A stretch of DNA of 64,000 nucleotides. Source: JBBIQV01 sp964555285 (GTDB lineage Bacteria; Nitrospirota; Nitrospiria; Nitrospirales; Nitrospiraceae). Of this stretch, positions 33,330 to 41,342 are shown one piece after another. The notes beneath the pieces are model-generated. The model had not been told where the DNA came from and made no database searches. It worked only from the letters and a program-made list of their open reading frames with translations. How positions within the stretch are numbered: position 1 is the stretch's first letter; each line of letters begins with the position of its first letter. The stretch covers positions 1-64,000 of the forward strand of contig CAZKRM010000012.1 in the NCBI GenBank assembly GCA_964555285.1, written 5' to 3'. The position numbers were made by a program, and so were the translations under genes.

Positions 33330-33449
33330 ATGAACACCATCATCATGACGCAGCCGGTTCTTCAGCAGTGGGACATCATCCTGTCGGTCGCCTGCCTCCT
33401 CATCCTGACCAGCGCGGGTATGGCGATGTGGGTGTGGAGGAAGCGGTGA
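33330..33449 (+). CDS. 39-residue single-span membrane protein
   Basis: ATG 33330 to TGA 33447-33449. The peptide begins MNTIIMTQPVLQQWDIILS, continues with a hydrophobic span VACLLILTSAGMAMWVW and ends RKR, an inner-membrane single-span topology. The stop overlaps the GTG start of the next lipoprotein (GTGA), indicating coupled translation, which is the main support as the ribosome-binding site is weak. Confidence 0.5.
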   Translation: MNTIIMTQPVLQQWDIILSVACLLILTSAGMAMWVWRKR

Positions 33450-33925
33450 CGGCGCTCCGGCCGCTGCTCCTGGGCCTCTTGCTGTTCGCCTGTCTGCCGG
33501 GCTGCGGACCGGCTTCGTCCGACGAGGCGTCGAATCTCGCGGCAACCGCGAGCGGGCCGGATGACAGGCGAGAGGCACGAGGCACGGGGCTAGAGGGTGA
33601 ATCGTCAGGAGTGGTCGATCCGCACGCATCAAACCCCTCGCCCCTCGCCACGAGCCCCATGTCCGCCGAGCCACGCGAGGCAGAACCCCTCGTCGTGCCC
33701 GACTGGATGGCCACGGCGCTGGAGTCGCCGGAGGTCCCTGTCCGGCTCCGGGCCCTGGAGACGTGGGCGCAGCAAGGGGCGAAGGCGTCGCTCGATCCCT
33801 TGGTCGTGGCGCTGGACGATGAGAACGAGGACGTGCGCACGAAGGCGATGGAAATCATCGAACGACACTGGGCGGTCGAGCCGGCAGCAGGCGAGGGGGG
33901 CGAGGCGAACGGCGATGGGCAATGA
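33446..33925 (+). CDS. HEAT-repeat lipoprotein
   Basis: A 159-residue lipoprotein. The start is GTG 33446, overlapping the upstream stop. The signal peptide ends in a clear lipobox LFACLPGC (Cys about residue 20). A flexible, repetitive segment of about 50 residues follows, then a HEAT-like module: WMATALESPEVPVRLRALET, QQGAKASLDPLVVALDDENE and DVRTKAMEIIERHWAVE. The flexible segment is encoded by GC-rich inverted-repeat DNA (about 33564-33660) of the kind seen between genes nearby, so a repeat seems to have been captured in frame. Function is unknown; such repeats bind other proteins. Confidence 0.7.
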   Translation: MTALRPLLLGLLLFACLPGCGPASSDEASNLAATASGPDDRREARGTGLEGESSGVVDPHASNPSPLATSPMSAEPREAEPLVVPDWMATALESPEVPVRLRALETWAQQGAKASLDPLVVALDDENEDVRTKAMEIIERHWAVEPAAGEGGEANGDGQ

Positions 33926-34050
33926 AGGCAAGCGGCGTCTTCCCTCTCGCCGCTTGCCCTGTGCCCCTCGCCTCGCGCCTGGAGGCCGGGGCAGGGAGCA
34001 AAGAGACAGTCAGTCGGTGCATCAACAACCACACACCAAGGAGGAGCATC

Positions 34051-34689
34051 ATGATGTGCAGCAGACGGAGCAGATGGCTGAGTGGAATCGGGGCCGTGGT
34101 CCTCATCGGAGGCCTGGTGCTGGCGAACTATGGGAGCGGGGTCACGCCGGCGGCGGCGCATAATCCGCCCCCGCCGCCGAATCCGTTCGCGCAGATTTTA
34201 GCCAAGCTGGATCAGGTCCTCGCCGCCATCACGGGCATCGGCGGGGGCGGCCAAGATGGCAACCACACGCTGCGGTGGGACAGCAACAATCCATCCGCCT
34301 CGCGCTTTACCACGGCCTTCACCGGCGCGGTCCTGGACAAGAACACCGGCCTGGTGTGGGAGCAGGCACCGGATGCCGGCACCAGCACCTGGGTCACTGC
34401 GACGTTCAATTGTGTCAACAAGAATGTGGGTGGTACGAGAGGCTGGCGATTACCATCTGTGGCGGAGTTGGCGAGTGTGATCGACCCCACGCTGGCGGCG
34501 CCGTTTGTCCCAGCCAGCGTCTTTACCGGCGTCCAGTCGGCCCGCTACTGGTCGGCGACGACGAGCGCAGACCTTCCGGCCTTCGCGTGGGTCGTGTTCT
34601 TCGGCAATGGCGACGTGTTCAGCAACGGTAAGGCCAACGGCCTCCACGCCTGGTGTGTGCGCGGTGGCATGCATGCGGATCAGTATTGA
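34051..34689 (+). CDS. DUF1566-type secreted protein, putative DGR target
   Basis: A 212-residue secreted protein starting at ATG 34051 behind AGGAGG. A signal sequence (WLSGIGAVVLIGGLVLANYG) is followed by a proline-rich linker and a DUF1566/C-type-lectin-like fold: RFTTAFTGAVLDKNTGLVWE, GWRLPSVAELASVIDP, VQSARYWSATTSADLPAFAW and the end LHAWCVRGG. This fold is a usual scaffold for proteins diversified by diversity-generating retroelements, where the variable residues lie at the C-terminus. The 3' end (34531-34665) is treated as a variable region. A GC hairpin and avd follow downstream, as in DGR loci. The ligand is unknown. Confidence 0.85.
   Translation: MMCSRRSRWLSGIGAVVLIGGLVLANYGSGVTPAAAHNPPPPPNPFAQILAKLDQVLAAITGIGGGGQDGNHTLRWDSNNPSASRFTTAFTGAVLDKNTGLVWEQAPDAGTSTWVTATFNCVNKNVGGTRGWRLPSVAELASVIDPTLAAPFVPASVFTGVQSARYWSATTSADLPAFAWVVFFGNGDVFSNGKANGLHAWCVRGGMHADQY
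34531..34665 (+). other. Putative DGR variable region VR1
   Basis: The last 45 codons before the target C-terminus, from GTCCAGTCG to the conserved TGGTGTGTGCGCGGT. Aligned with 35450-35587, 14 of 21 differing codons differ only at positions 1 and/or 2 and share the same third-position pyrimidine, which is what adenine-directed mutagenesis of AAY codons produces. The closing GC-rich stretch would serve as the initiation-of-homing sequence. Confidence 0.7.
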
Positions 34690-34721
34690 GGCTTCGGTGA
34701 TTTGAGTCATTTGGCTATTTG

Positions 34722-34750
34722 GGGGTGCAGGGGGCAACGCCCCCTGCCCC
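34722..34750. repeat. GC-rich hairpin downstream of VR1
   Basis: GCAGGGGGC-AAC-GCCCCCTGC is a perfect 9-bp stem with a 3-base loop, flanked by G and C runs that can extend it. It lies about 37 bp after the target stop, the position at which DGRs often carry a hairpin or cruciform needed for efficient homing. Confidence 0.7.
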
Positions 34751-34784
34751 GCCTCTGTTTCTACGAGCTGCCTGAGGTGGTTCG

Positions 34785-35201
34785 ATGGCTCGGTATGAAC
34801 ATTTGCCCATCTACAAGACGGCGATGGACCTGGCGGTGTATCTCGAACAGGTGGTCCGCCAGTTCAGCCGCTATCACAAGTATACGCTCGGCAGCGACCT
34901 CCGGCAGCACAGCCGCGAGCTGGTGACGCTGATCATCCGGGCCAACTCGCGGCGAGAGAAACTTCCAGTGCTCTATGACTTGCGGGAGCGGCTGGAGGGG
35001 CTCCAAGTCTTGCTCCGGATCGGTAAGGAGGTGCAAGCCTTTCAGAAATTCACGGCCTATGGGCGCACCGCCGAGCTGGCGGTGGCGCTTAGCCGACAGA
35101 ACGAGGGATGGATCAAGAGTCAGTCCGGTCCTCAGCGGTCATCCCCGCCGGTTGTTAGCGGGGATCCATCCGAACAACGCTCAACGATGGATTCCCGATA
35201 A
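34785..35201 (+). CDS. avd: DGR accessory protein Avd (four-helix bundle)
   Basis: A 138-residue protein whose first 112 residues form a four-helix bundle of the Avd / S23 type: YEHLPIYKTAMDLAVYLEQV, RQFSRYHKYTLGSDLRQHSR, ELVTLIIRANSRREKLPVLY and ERLEGLQVLLRIGKEVQAFQ, ending RQNEGWIKSQ. The RYHKYTLGSDLR signature is the one I associate with DGR Avd proteins, which form pentamers binding the reverse transcriptase and template RNA. The normal C-terminus is near KSQ; the last 25 residues (to STMDSR) are read from a REP-like palindrome inserted at the 3' end. It follows the DUF1566 target and its hairpin. No reverse transcriptase gene is adjacent. Confidence 0.85.
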   Translation: MARYEHLPIYKTAMDLAVYLEQVVRQFSRYHKYTLGSDLRQHSRELVTLIIRANSRREKLPVLYDLRERLEGLQVLLRIGKEVQAFQKFTAYGRTAELAVALSRQNEGWIKSQSGPQRSSPPVVSGDPSEQRSTMDSR

Positions 35202-35220
35202 CAGATGTCGGGAATGACGG
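35189..35220. repeat. REP-like palindrome
   Basis: ATTCCCGA (35191-35198) and TCGGGAAT (35208-35215) form a stem followed by GACGG, the widespread GGATTCCCG...CGGGAATGACGG type of repeat. It overlaps the 3' end of avd. Confidence 0.75.
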
Positions 35221-35410
35221 AAGAGGGCGATGTATTGCACGGGGGAGCGGCCAGCATCCCCGGCCTGATGGGCAGGCTGGGGAGCGTGCCGAGTTGCATC
35301 ATGGTGCGTCTGCCCCGCCATGAACTCAGTTCATGGCATGCGCGGACAGGAGCGCCGTACTCCGCACACGGGGATCGGCCTCCGGTGAGGTTGATTCTTG
35401 AAGGGGCCTG
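35202..35410. other. Gap with palindromes between avd and second target fragment
   Basis: No gene is supported. It holds the right half of the REP palindrome and a perfect 21-bp palindrome centred on C35327 (GCCATGAACT, C, AGTTCATGGC; 35317-35337). No template repeat resembling VR1 or VR2 is seen. Confidence 0.5.
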
Positions 35411-35611
35411 ATGCCCGTTCGTGAATTGGCTAAAGTGGGCAGACAATGCGTCCAGTCGACCAGGTATTGGTCGGCGACGACGCGCGCTGATGATCCGACC
35501 ACCGCGTGGATCGTGGACTTCAGCGTTGACGGCGTGTTCTTCAACTTTAAGACGAACACCGACATCCACGCCTGGTGCGTGCGTGGTCCGATGCAGGAGT
35601 CGGTGTATTGA
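35411..35611 (+). pseudogene. Truncated DUF1566 target with second variable region VR2
   Basis: A 66-codon frame homologous to the end of the target at 34051-34689. MPVRELAKVGRQC corresponds to the LPSVAELASV region, after which about 17 residues are missing, and QSTRYWSATTRADDPTTAW to IHAWCVRGP matches the C-terminal fold. There is no signal peptide or upstream coding part, so it cannot make a full target; GAAGGGG lies before the ATG, so expression is not excluded. VR2 is 35450-35587 and has one extra codon relative to VR1. A perfect hairpin follows at 35689-35712, the same layout as for the intact target. I read it as the decayed 3' end of a second DGR target. Confidence 0.7.
35450..35587 (+). 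other. Putative DGR variable region VR2
   Basis: Codons from GTCCAGTCG to TGGTGCGTGCGTGGT. Invariant blocks shared with VR1 (TGGTCGGCGACGACG, CACGCCTGGTG) alternate with codons that differ at positions 1 and 2 only, such as CTT/GAT, TTC/GAC, AAT/GTT, AGC/TTC and GGT/TTT. Confidence 0.65.
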
Positions 35612-35688
35612 GGGAAGGCGCAAGGCACGGGGCGCGAGGTGGGGACCGAAGAGCGTATGGCTGAGCGAATGGCTAAGAGAAAGAGGCG

Positions 35689-35712
35689 GCCAGCGGGCGT
35701 ACGCCCGCTGGC
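35689..35712. repeat. Perfect hairpin downstream of VR2
   Basis: GCCAGCGGGC-GTAC-GCCCGCTGGC, a 10-bp stem with loop GTAC (itself symmetrical), lies 77 bp after the stop of the truncated target. It parallels the hairpin after VR1. Confidence 0.75.
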
Positions 35713-35738
35713 TGTAGTGAGGCTTGGAGCGAGAGCGG

Positions 35739-37115
35739 TCAGAAATTCACGCGCAGGGTGACCGAGCCGACATGATTCGTCGTCTTGTAGGTGCCATCGA
35801 CGTTGGGGTCGGGACTGCCTGTGACCGTGCGTTGTTCGAACAGCACAGCCTGGCAGGCCAGATCGATGCCCATTGCATTGCGACTCAACAGTCCCCCAGC
35901 GTCGGAGCCACAGGAAATCAGGCCCAGGAACATCCCCGACTTTCCGCACAGGAAGCCCGCACCGATAGAGAGTACGTTCACATCCGCATCCGGCGGAGTG
36001 GGTGAAAAATTTCGGTCTGGCACCGGAGTTTCGGAGCGGTTGTAGCCCGCTCGCAGGGCGACATCCCAGGCCGGGAGCCACGAAGGCCGGAGCCACTTGT
36101 ATTCCGTGCCCACCGCATAGGTCAACGAGTTGGACCAGTTCTGCGGGTTGGGCAGGAACGCGCCATTCGAAAGCTGCGTACCGAAGTTCCGGATCGATTG
36201 CCACCGCACTCAATCCACGTTGAACTCGAGTTTCCACTCATGCGCATGGTCCCGAATTTGCCACTAGGCGATCCCGGCGGTGTAGCTCTCCGGCAGGAGG
36301 ATCGAGCTTTTCGTGTCGGCGACCTTGCCGCCATTGGCCAAGAGCGCGCCGTTGAGCGGGACGACCGCTTGGCTCCGCCAGATCCCGGCCAGATTTAATC
36401 GCGGCTTGCCGTTCTCCGCGCGCAACACCGTATAGAGCACGCTTGCATTCAGGCCGGCCGCCGTCCCCTTGCCGTTGATCTCGACTTGCGCTCCGGCGGG
36501 GACCGGTCCACCAGGTGGGGCTACGAACTGTCGCTCCGCCTGCCCCTCGCCGATGAAACTTCCAAAAGTAAAAATGTCCGCGCCCAGCCCGACCGATAAG
36601 TCCTCCGTCACCTTGTAGGCGAGTGTCGGCTTGATATCCAGCAGCGGCAATTGGGCCCGCGTGACGGAAGAGGCGAACGGGCCGTTCTCCGGATATTTCA
36701 GGGAGAAGCCATAGAGATTGAGGAACCCGAGGCCGAGCGACAGGTCGCCGAGCGCCTGTACGCCGAGATCCTTGAGATTGGCCGTGAGAAAAAACTGGCC
36801 GGGCGGCGGAAGGCCGATGGGAAATGACCGGTCGTTCTGCGTCTTCACCCCCGTGGGGCTCGTGTAGTTCACGTTCACGCTGACGAACTGCACGCCGACA
36901 GAGTTCTGCACACCGTGCAGTTGGGTCATCCCGGCGGGATTGTAGAAGATAGTAGTGGGATCGTCTGCCTGCGCCGCAAAGGCATTGCCCTGCGCGATCG
37001 CGGCCGCACCATGAAAGGGATTGCGAAAGCCGTCGGCGAGGACGGGCGATCGCAAGGCGAGGATCAGGAAGAACGTCCCACCCAAGATGAGTGTGATAGG
37101 TCGGCTTGTCCGCAT
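35739..37115 (-). pseudogene. FadL-family outer-membrane protein with two in-frame stops
   Basis: A leftward gene for a FadL-type long-chain fatty-acid or hydrophobic-compound porin of about 458 residues. The start is ATG 37113-37115, followed by a signal peptide (LILGGTFFLILALRSPVLA) and the family's N-terminal hatch DGFRNPFHGAAAIAQGNAFA and DDPTTIFYNPAGMTQL. The frame is broken twice without shift: TAG at 36264-36266 and TGA at 36210-36212, 17 codons apart (WQIRDHAHEWKLEFNVD between them). Past the stops the barrel continues in frame (WLPAWDVALRAGYNRSETPV, NVLSIGAGFLCGKS) to the terminal TLRVNF. It is therefore a recent pseudogene, unless the stops are sequencing errors. Confidence 0.8.
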
Positions 37116-37306
37116 CGCTACCCGCTGGTCACCATCCATCCTCGTAGCCCAGCGCTTACACACGATCCGGGTCGTCGTGAGAAGACAAATCCTGCGTCCC
37201 CGCGCCGCTCCCCTGCCCTCCCCGCCTTTGACCCGGCTACGACTTTGGTATAACCTCTTCGCACCACCATCGATCATTACTGTCTTATCTGCTGGAAACC
37301 AGCTCT

Positions 37307-39004
37307 ATGAATCGCGCGGAACGCCGGCGTCAGGAGAAATTGTCCGCCAAGACCGGGCGGGTGGCGGATTCGTTCGCCATTAAGACACTCCTCGACCAGG
37401 GCAAAGCTCATCATCAAGCCGGTCGTCTCCAGGAAGCCGAGCGCGCCTACCGCCTCGTGCTCGACATGTCGCCGGACCATCCGGAGGCGATCCATGGCCT
37501 TGGTCTGCTCGCCTATCGAGTCGGTCGGTTCGACCAGGCGCTGGAGTTGCTGGACCAGGCCCGCCGGCTGGAGCCGAATAATCCTCTCTACTGTTTCAAC
37601 CACGGCGTGGTCGCGCAACGGGCCGGTCGATCCGACGACGCGGTCAACGCATACCGACGCACTATTTCTCTGAACCCCCGATATAGCGAAGCCTGGACGA
37701 ACCTCGGCAACCTGTATAAGGACACGGGGCAGAGTGCAGAGGCCGTGGACGCGTACCGTGAAGCGCTTCGTCTCAACCCCACGAGCGCGGAGGCGCATAA
37801 CAACCTCGGCGCGGCGCTCAAGGAACAGGGCCAGGTTGATCACGCGGTGGCGTCTTACCGGCAGGCGCTGGCGATCAAACCAGGCCATGTCGAAGCGTAC
37901 AACAATCTCGGCCTGGCGCTGATGGAGCTGGGACAGTTGGACGAGGCGGTCCCGTCGTTCGAGCGCGCGCTCGCGGCGATGCCCGGTTACGTGAAGGCGA
38001 TCTACAACCTGGGGATTGCCTGGATGTGGAAGGGAGAGTTCGATCGGGCAGTAGCCTGCCTGCGACAAGCCGCGGAGCTGAAGCACAACCACGGTGGGCC
38101 GGTGACCGGCACGGTGGTCTATCGGTCTCGCGTAAAGCACGACTGTGAACAGATGCAGTACCTATTCGAGCGCGATTCGTTGGGACAGGAGTGGATGGAG
38201 TATCGCAGTGCCCTCGCACGCCTTCGGGAGCGAGTGGAGCGGAGTGATGCGCCCGGCAACCGCATCGCTGTTCTACCGGGCGAGCTCGACGCGATCGCGC
38301 CGGCGTTCAATCGGTTCGTCCGAATGTCGCCCTGCGAACGATTGCCCCACGCCGTCTTGAATCCATCGCTTGACGTGGCGGCTATCGAGGCGCGGTATTT
38401 CGCCTCACAGCCGGAAGCGACGTTTGTCGATGGGCTCTTGTGTCCTGAGGCCCTGCATGCATTGCGTCGTTTCTGCTGGGAATCCACCATCTGGAAGAAG
38501 GATTATGAGAACGGTTACATCGGGGCCTTCTTGGGGGACGGCTTCGCCTCTCCCCTGCTGCTTCAAATTGCCGAAGAGCTGCGGTTGAAATTCCCCCGTA
38601 TCTTCAAGGACCATCGTTTGACGCAAGCTTGGGCCTTCAAGCACGACAGCGCGAGGCGAGGGTTGAATATTCATGCCGATGCGGCAGCGGTGAACGTCAA
38701 TTTCTGGATCACGCCCGACGAGGCGAATCTCAATCCGGAGTCGGGAGGGTTGGTCGTGTGGGATAAGGAAGCGCCGCGCGATTGGGATTTCAAGACGTAC
38801 AACAGCGACAAGAACCGGCAGAAGATTTACAACTGGCTGGAGCAGAGCGGCGCGAAGATGATCCGCATTCCCTATCGAGCCAACCGTGCGCTGGTCTTCA
38901 ATTCAGACCTGTTCCACGAAACGGACGACTGTGCCTTCAAAGACGAGTACACCTGCCGCCGCATCAACATCACCCTCCTGTACGGCTATCGGTTGAAGGC
39001 TTGA
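37307..39004 (+). CDS. TPR protein with C-terminal 2OG-Fe(II) oxygenase-like domain
   Basis: A 565-residue protein without a signal peptide. Residues about 25-265 hold seven tetratricopeptide repeats, for example AGRLQEAERAYRLVLDMSPD, QSAEAVDAYREALRLNPTSA and LGQLDEAVPSFERALAAMPG. The C-terminal 200 residues resemble a 2-oxoglutarate/Fe(II) dioxygenase: an HxD pair in LNIHADAAAVNVNFW, a distal histidine in ALVFNSDLFHETD and an arginine in YTCRRINITLLYG. It could hydroxylate a protein or sugar partner recruited by the TPRs; the substrate is unknown. The start ATG 37307 begins MNRAERRRQEKL, a common start for such TPR proteins. Confidence 0.8.
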   Translation: MNRAERRRQEKLSAKTGRVADSFAIKTLLDQGKAHHQAGRLQEAERAYRLVLDMSPDHPEAIHGLGLLAYRVGRFDQALELLDQARRLEPNNPLYCFNHGVVAQRAGRSDDAVNAYRRTISLNPRYSEAWTNLGNLYKDTGQSAEAVDAYREALRLNPTSAEAHNNLGAALKEQGQVDHAVASYRQALAIKPGHVEAYNNLGLALMELGQLDEAVPSFERALAAMPGYVKAIYNLGIAWMWKGEFDRAVACLRQAAELKHNHGGPVTGTVVYRSRVKHDCEQMQYLFERDSLGQEWMEYRSALARLRERVERSDAPGNRIAVLPGELDAIAPAFNRFVRMSPCERLPHAVLNPSLDVAAIEARYFASQPEATFVDGLLCPEALHALRRFCWESTIWKKDYENGYIGAFLGDGFASPLLLQIAEELRLKFPRIFKDHRLTQAWAFKHDSARRGLNIHADAAAVNVNFWITPDEANLNPESGGLVVWDKEAPRDWDFKTYNSDKNRQKIYNWLEQSGAKMIRIPYRANRALVFNSDLFHETDDCAFKDEYTCRRINITLLYGYRLKA

Positions 39005-39022
39005 GCCTGTATCCAGGCGGCC

Positions 39023-39376
39023 TCAGACGGGGGTCGTCTCTTCGGCCTTGGGCCGCTGGTAGGGTTCGAGTTCAATGTCTTTCACCACCTGCTGAAGCCG
39101 AGCCCACTCGGCTGGTTGCAACTTCATAAATTCCAGCCCTGAGTGTTTGGTTTTGCACCAGCGTACAACCGCTTGATCGATAGAGATCGGTGGTTCTTTG
39201 TCCGACACGTGAATGCGCAACTCAAGGGTTGTCCCAGGCTGGATCGATGCAGAGCTGGAAATGCGACACCCGCGAAAGGAGAGGTCCACCACCTGGCCTT
39301 CGCCGCCGATAATGTTGGCCGAGCTGAACGAGCTGTGGAATTGGACCGGAAATCGCGGGTACTTTCGCTGCTCCAT
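39023..39376 (-). CDS. PilZ-domain protein
   Basis: A 117-residue single PilZ domain. The opening EQRKYPRFPVQFHSSF has the RxxxR-type arginine motif and VVDLSFRGCRISSSASIQPG the D/NxSxxG-type motif that together bind cyclic di-GMP; here the second reads DLSFRGC. ISIDQAVVRWCKTKHSGLEF completes the barrel. It is probably a c-di-GMP responder controlling surface behaviour. Start ATG 39374-39376 has GAGAG six bases upstream; ATG 39380-39382 is an alternative. Confidence 0.85.
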   Translation of the reverse strand: MEQRKYPRFPVQFHSSFSSANIIGGEGQVVDLSFRGCRISSSASIQPGTTLELRIHVSDKEPPISIDQAVVRWCKTKHSGLEFMKLQPAEWARLQQVVKDIELEPYQRPKAEETTPV

Positions 39377-39398
39377 CGACATCTCTCGATATTCGTGC

Positions 39399-39791
39399 TC
39401 ACGGTTCGACGCGCAGCGCATAAGGCGCGATATCGGAGGGCCACCCTTGGCCGCCGCGATCGATCCACATTTCAGTGTTCGCATCAATGTGTCCGTCGTG
39501 GTTCGCGTCATACCAGTAAAACAGCGGGAGAGCCGGCGCCTCGACGACCGTCTCCCCGAACTCGCCGTACTCGGACTGTAAGATTTGCCGCGAAGTGATG
39601 TAGTCCACGATGCCGTCGAGTCCCATGGCATACTCCCTGGTATACAGGCCGGTGATGATGTTCACGTCTTCATTGACGAGAAATTCCTCCCCCGGTTCCG
39701 GCGGAAGATCGCCGGCAAAGGCCAGGAAGGTTGCGCCCAAGATCACGACCGACCCCAGTGTGGCTGCGGGAATGGCGAGTGAAGCATTCAT
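39399..39791 (-). CDS. Secreted protein with EF-hand-like calcium loop
   Basis: A 130-residue secreted protein. The start ATG follows GGGAGGGGGCC. The signal peptide is MNASLAIPAATLGSVVILG to about AFA. The mature part has EEFLVNEDVNIITGLYTREY and a calcium-binding-like loop YDANHDGHIDANTEMWID (D-x-N-x-D-G-x-I-D, as in dockerin or EF-hand loops). No family is recognised; the gene lies 22 bp upstream of the PilZ gene in the same direction. Confidence 0.7.
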   Translation of the reverse strand: MNASLAIPAATLGSVVILGATFLAFAGDLPPEPGEEFLVNEDVNIITGLYTREYAMGLDGIVDYITSRQILQSEYGEFGETVVEAPALPLFYWYDANHDGHIDANTEMWIDRGGQGWPSDIAPYALRVEP

Positions 39792-40063
39792 GGCCCCCTC
39801 CCGTTTATATGGTTATCGGTTACGCGGGCTGCATACTTTACTTTGTACTGGAACATCTTCCAGCCGGACTATTCCCCGCACGGATGGGAGCCTGCCCCGA
39901 AAGGATCACAAGAGCGATCCTCAACCGGTCCTTACACGACTTCCTCATAACCTTGGATGCTGGAGACCGGCTCAACTCCGCTTGTAACAGGCAAGCCGGA
40001 CTGGAGGGATCGCAACACTGAGTATTCAGTGGGGAAAGCAGGTGAGTGAGGGCACGGTGGCTG
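39792..40063. other. Intergenic region with REP-like phrase
   Basis: No gene is supported. ACTGAGTATTCAGTGGGGA at about 40018-40036 repeats the phrase found at 4894-4910 before the hairpin there, so it is a copy of a dispersed repeat without the full stem. Confidence 0.5.
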
Positions 40064-40543
40064 TCACAGACCAAGGTCCGACAGGCCTAGGTGATCATCC
40101 GGTCGTCGGCCCAGCGGCCAGCGGTACCGACGATCCGCTTCCTTGATGGGCAGGTCGTTGATGCTGGCGATGCGACGCCGCATGAGACCATGTTCGTCGA
40201 ACTCCCAGTTCTCGTTGCCATAGGAGCGGAACCAGTTGCCCGAGTCGTCGTGCCACTCATAGGCAAAACGTACGGCGATCCGATTCTCATAACAGGCCCA
40301 TAGCTCTTTGATGAGGCGGTAATCCAGCTCCTTCGCCCACTTGCGCTGAAGGAACTGCACGATCGCCTCGCGCCCCGACAAGAACTCGGCGCGGTTTCGC
40401 CATGTGCTGTCGATGGTGTAAGCGAGCGACACGCGCTCGGGGTCGCGCGTGTTCCACGCATCCTCGGCCATGCGCACCTTTTGCGTTGCGGTTTCCCGCG
40501 TGAAGGGCGGGACTGGAGGGCGGTTATTCGGGTTCGTCGTCAT
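40064..40543 (-). CDS. DUF1348 / SnoaL-like protein
   Basis: A 159-residue soluble protein of the nuclear transport factor 2 superfamily, DUF1348 type. Landmarks are KVRMAEDAWNTRDPERVSLA, DSTWRNRAEFLSGREAIVQF, ELWACYENRIAVRFAYEWHD and NWEFDEHGLMRRRIASINDL, the expected block order. Such cone-shaped folds are used as isomerases or binding proteins; the substrate is unknown. It is a lone gene. Confidence 0.9.
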   Translation of the reverse strand: MTTNPNNRPPVPPFTRETATQKVRMAEDAWNTRDPERVSLAYTIDSTWRNRAEFLSGREAIVQFLQRKWAKELDYRLIKELWACYENRIAVRFAYEWHDDSGNWFRSYGNENWEFDEHGLMRRRIASINDLPIKEADRRYRWPLGRRPDDHLGLSDLGL

Positions 40544-40662
40544 ATCGTCCTCTTTCGTTCGCTACAGGGTTGGGCGACATCTGAATCGCACTCGTGCACG
40601 CCGGATGGGTGGCCCATCGCACAAGGATTACCCGCCGCGAAGCGGTCGGGTGTAGCCGATGG

Positions 40663-40902
40663 TTAGGCCGCACTTTTCTTGAACGATGCGACGAGAACGC
40701 GCTTTGCCTTGCCTAGGCTACGCCGATTTTTGCGAATGCGGTCGAGTTCGCGGGCTGTGGCGGCGGTCAGGTACGACTCATAACAGCTTGAGCAATGAAC
40801 GATTGGAATGTTCTCGATGACGACGAGATTGTCGCCACGACCAAAGCTCTTCGTCGTCTTCTTGATGGCGGCGGCCTGGGCGCCGCAGAGTTCACACTTC
40901 AT
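40663..40902 (-). CDS. MqsA/YgiT-type zinc-finger antitoxin
   Basis: A 79-residue protein with the YgiT-type zinc-binding N-terminus: CELCGAQ and HCSSCYES supply four cysteines. Family members act as antitoxins to MqsR or DUF4258-type toxins. It overlaps the upstream toxin by 1 bp (TGATG). The stop TAA (40663-40665) lies within GCCTAAC on the minus strand, similar to an integron core motif, but no complete attC is seen. Confidence 0.85.
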   Translation of the reverse strand: MKCELCGAQAAAIKKTTKSFGRGDNLVVIENIPIVHCSSCYESYLTAATARELDRIRKNRRSLGKAKRVLVASFKKSAA

Positions 40903-41189
40903 CAGTCCTCCTCGCGATAGACGGTGACGACGACTACCTTGTCTGTTGAACCCATCTTCAAGACAACTCCCACGGGTTCACCGGCAAGGTCCGTTCCGGT
41001 AAGTACGTACTTTCGCTCTCTGGTCGCACGATCGACTTGCCGCTCGACGATTTGACCCGTAAGGATGACATGCTCGACGTCCTCGTCGAGGACGTCATCC
41101 TCACCCATCTCTTCAAGTGCATGAATGGTAAGGATGTACTGGCGCTCTTGGACAAGCGAACGGAATCTTTTGAGCTCTCGCTCGAACAT
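40902..41189 (-). CDS. DUF4258 putative toxin
   Basis: A 95-residue protein with a DUF4258 domain: ILTIHALEEMGEDDVLDEDV, EHVILTGQIVERQVDRATRE, RKYVLTGTDLAGEPVGVVLK and VVVVTVYREED, a RelE-like fold with the HALEEM motif. Paired with an MqsA-type zinc-finger antitoxin downstream, it is taken as the toxin; the toxin first order is usual for this type. Confidence 0.8.
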   Translation of the reverse strand: MFERELKRFRSLVQERQYILTIHALEEMGEDDVLDEDVEHVILTGQIVERQVDRATRERKYVLTGTDLAGEPVGVVLKMGSTDKVVVVTVYREED

Positions 41190-41342
41190 CCGAAAGCCAT
41201 TCTACGCTGGCCCGTTCCTGCGCTCAAGGACAGTCTCACATGCGCGGGCTAGTTCTTTAGCAAGGCAGCCTGGCTGCCCAATGCCGCCCCTCTTCCCTCT
41301 CACCCTTCTCATAGGCCGATAGGGCTCAGATCATGCGCGATA

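Noticed and set aside
34785..35201. 23S rRNA intervening-sequence protein (S23) instead of Avd
   Set aside because: Same fold, but there is no rRNA gene here and the RYHKYTLG signature and position after a DUF1566 gene favour Avd.
34690..35760. DGR reverse transcriptase or template repeat in the gap regions
   Set aside because: No frame long enough and no YxDD-like motif; the only sequences similar to VR1 are VR2 and itself.
40564..40668. attC-like site near the MqsA/DUF4258 pair
   Set aside because: GCCTAAC overlaps the MqsA stop, but no matching GTTRRRY partner or inner stem was found, so a complete attC is not supported.
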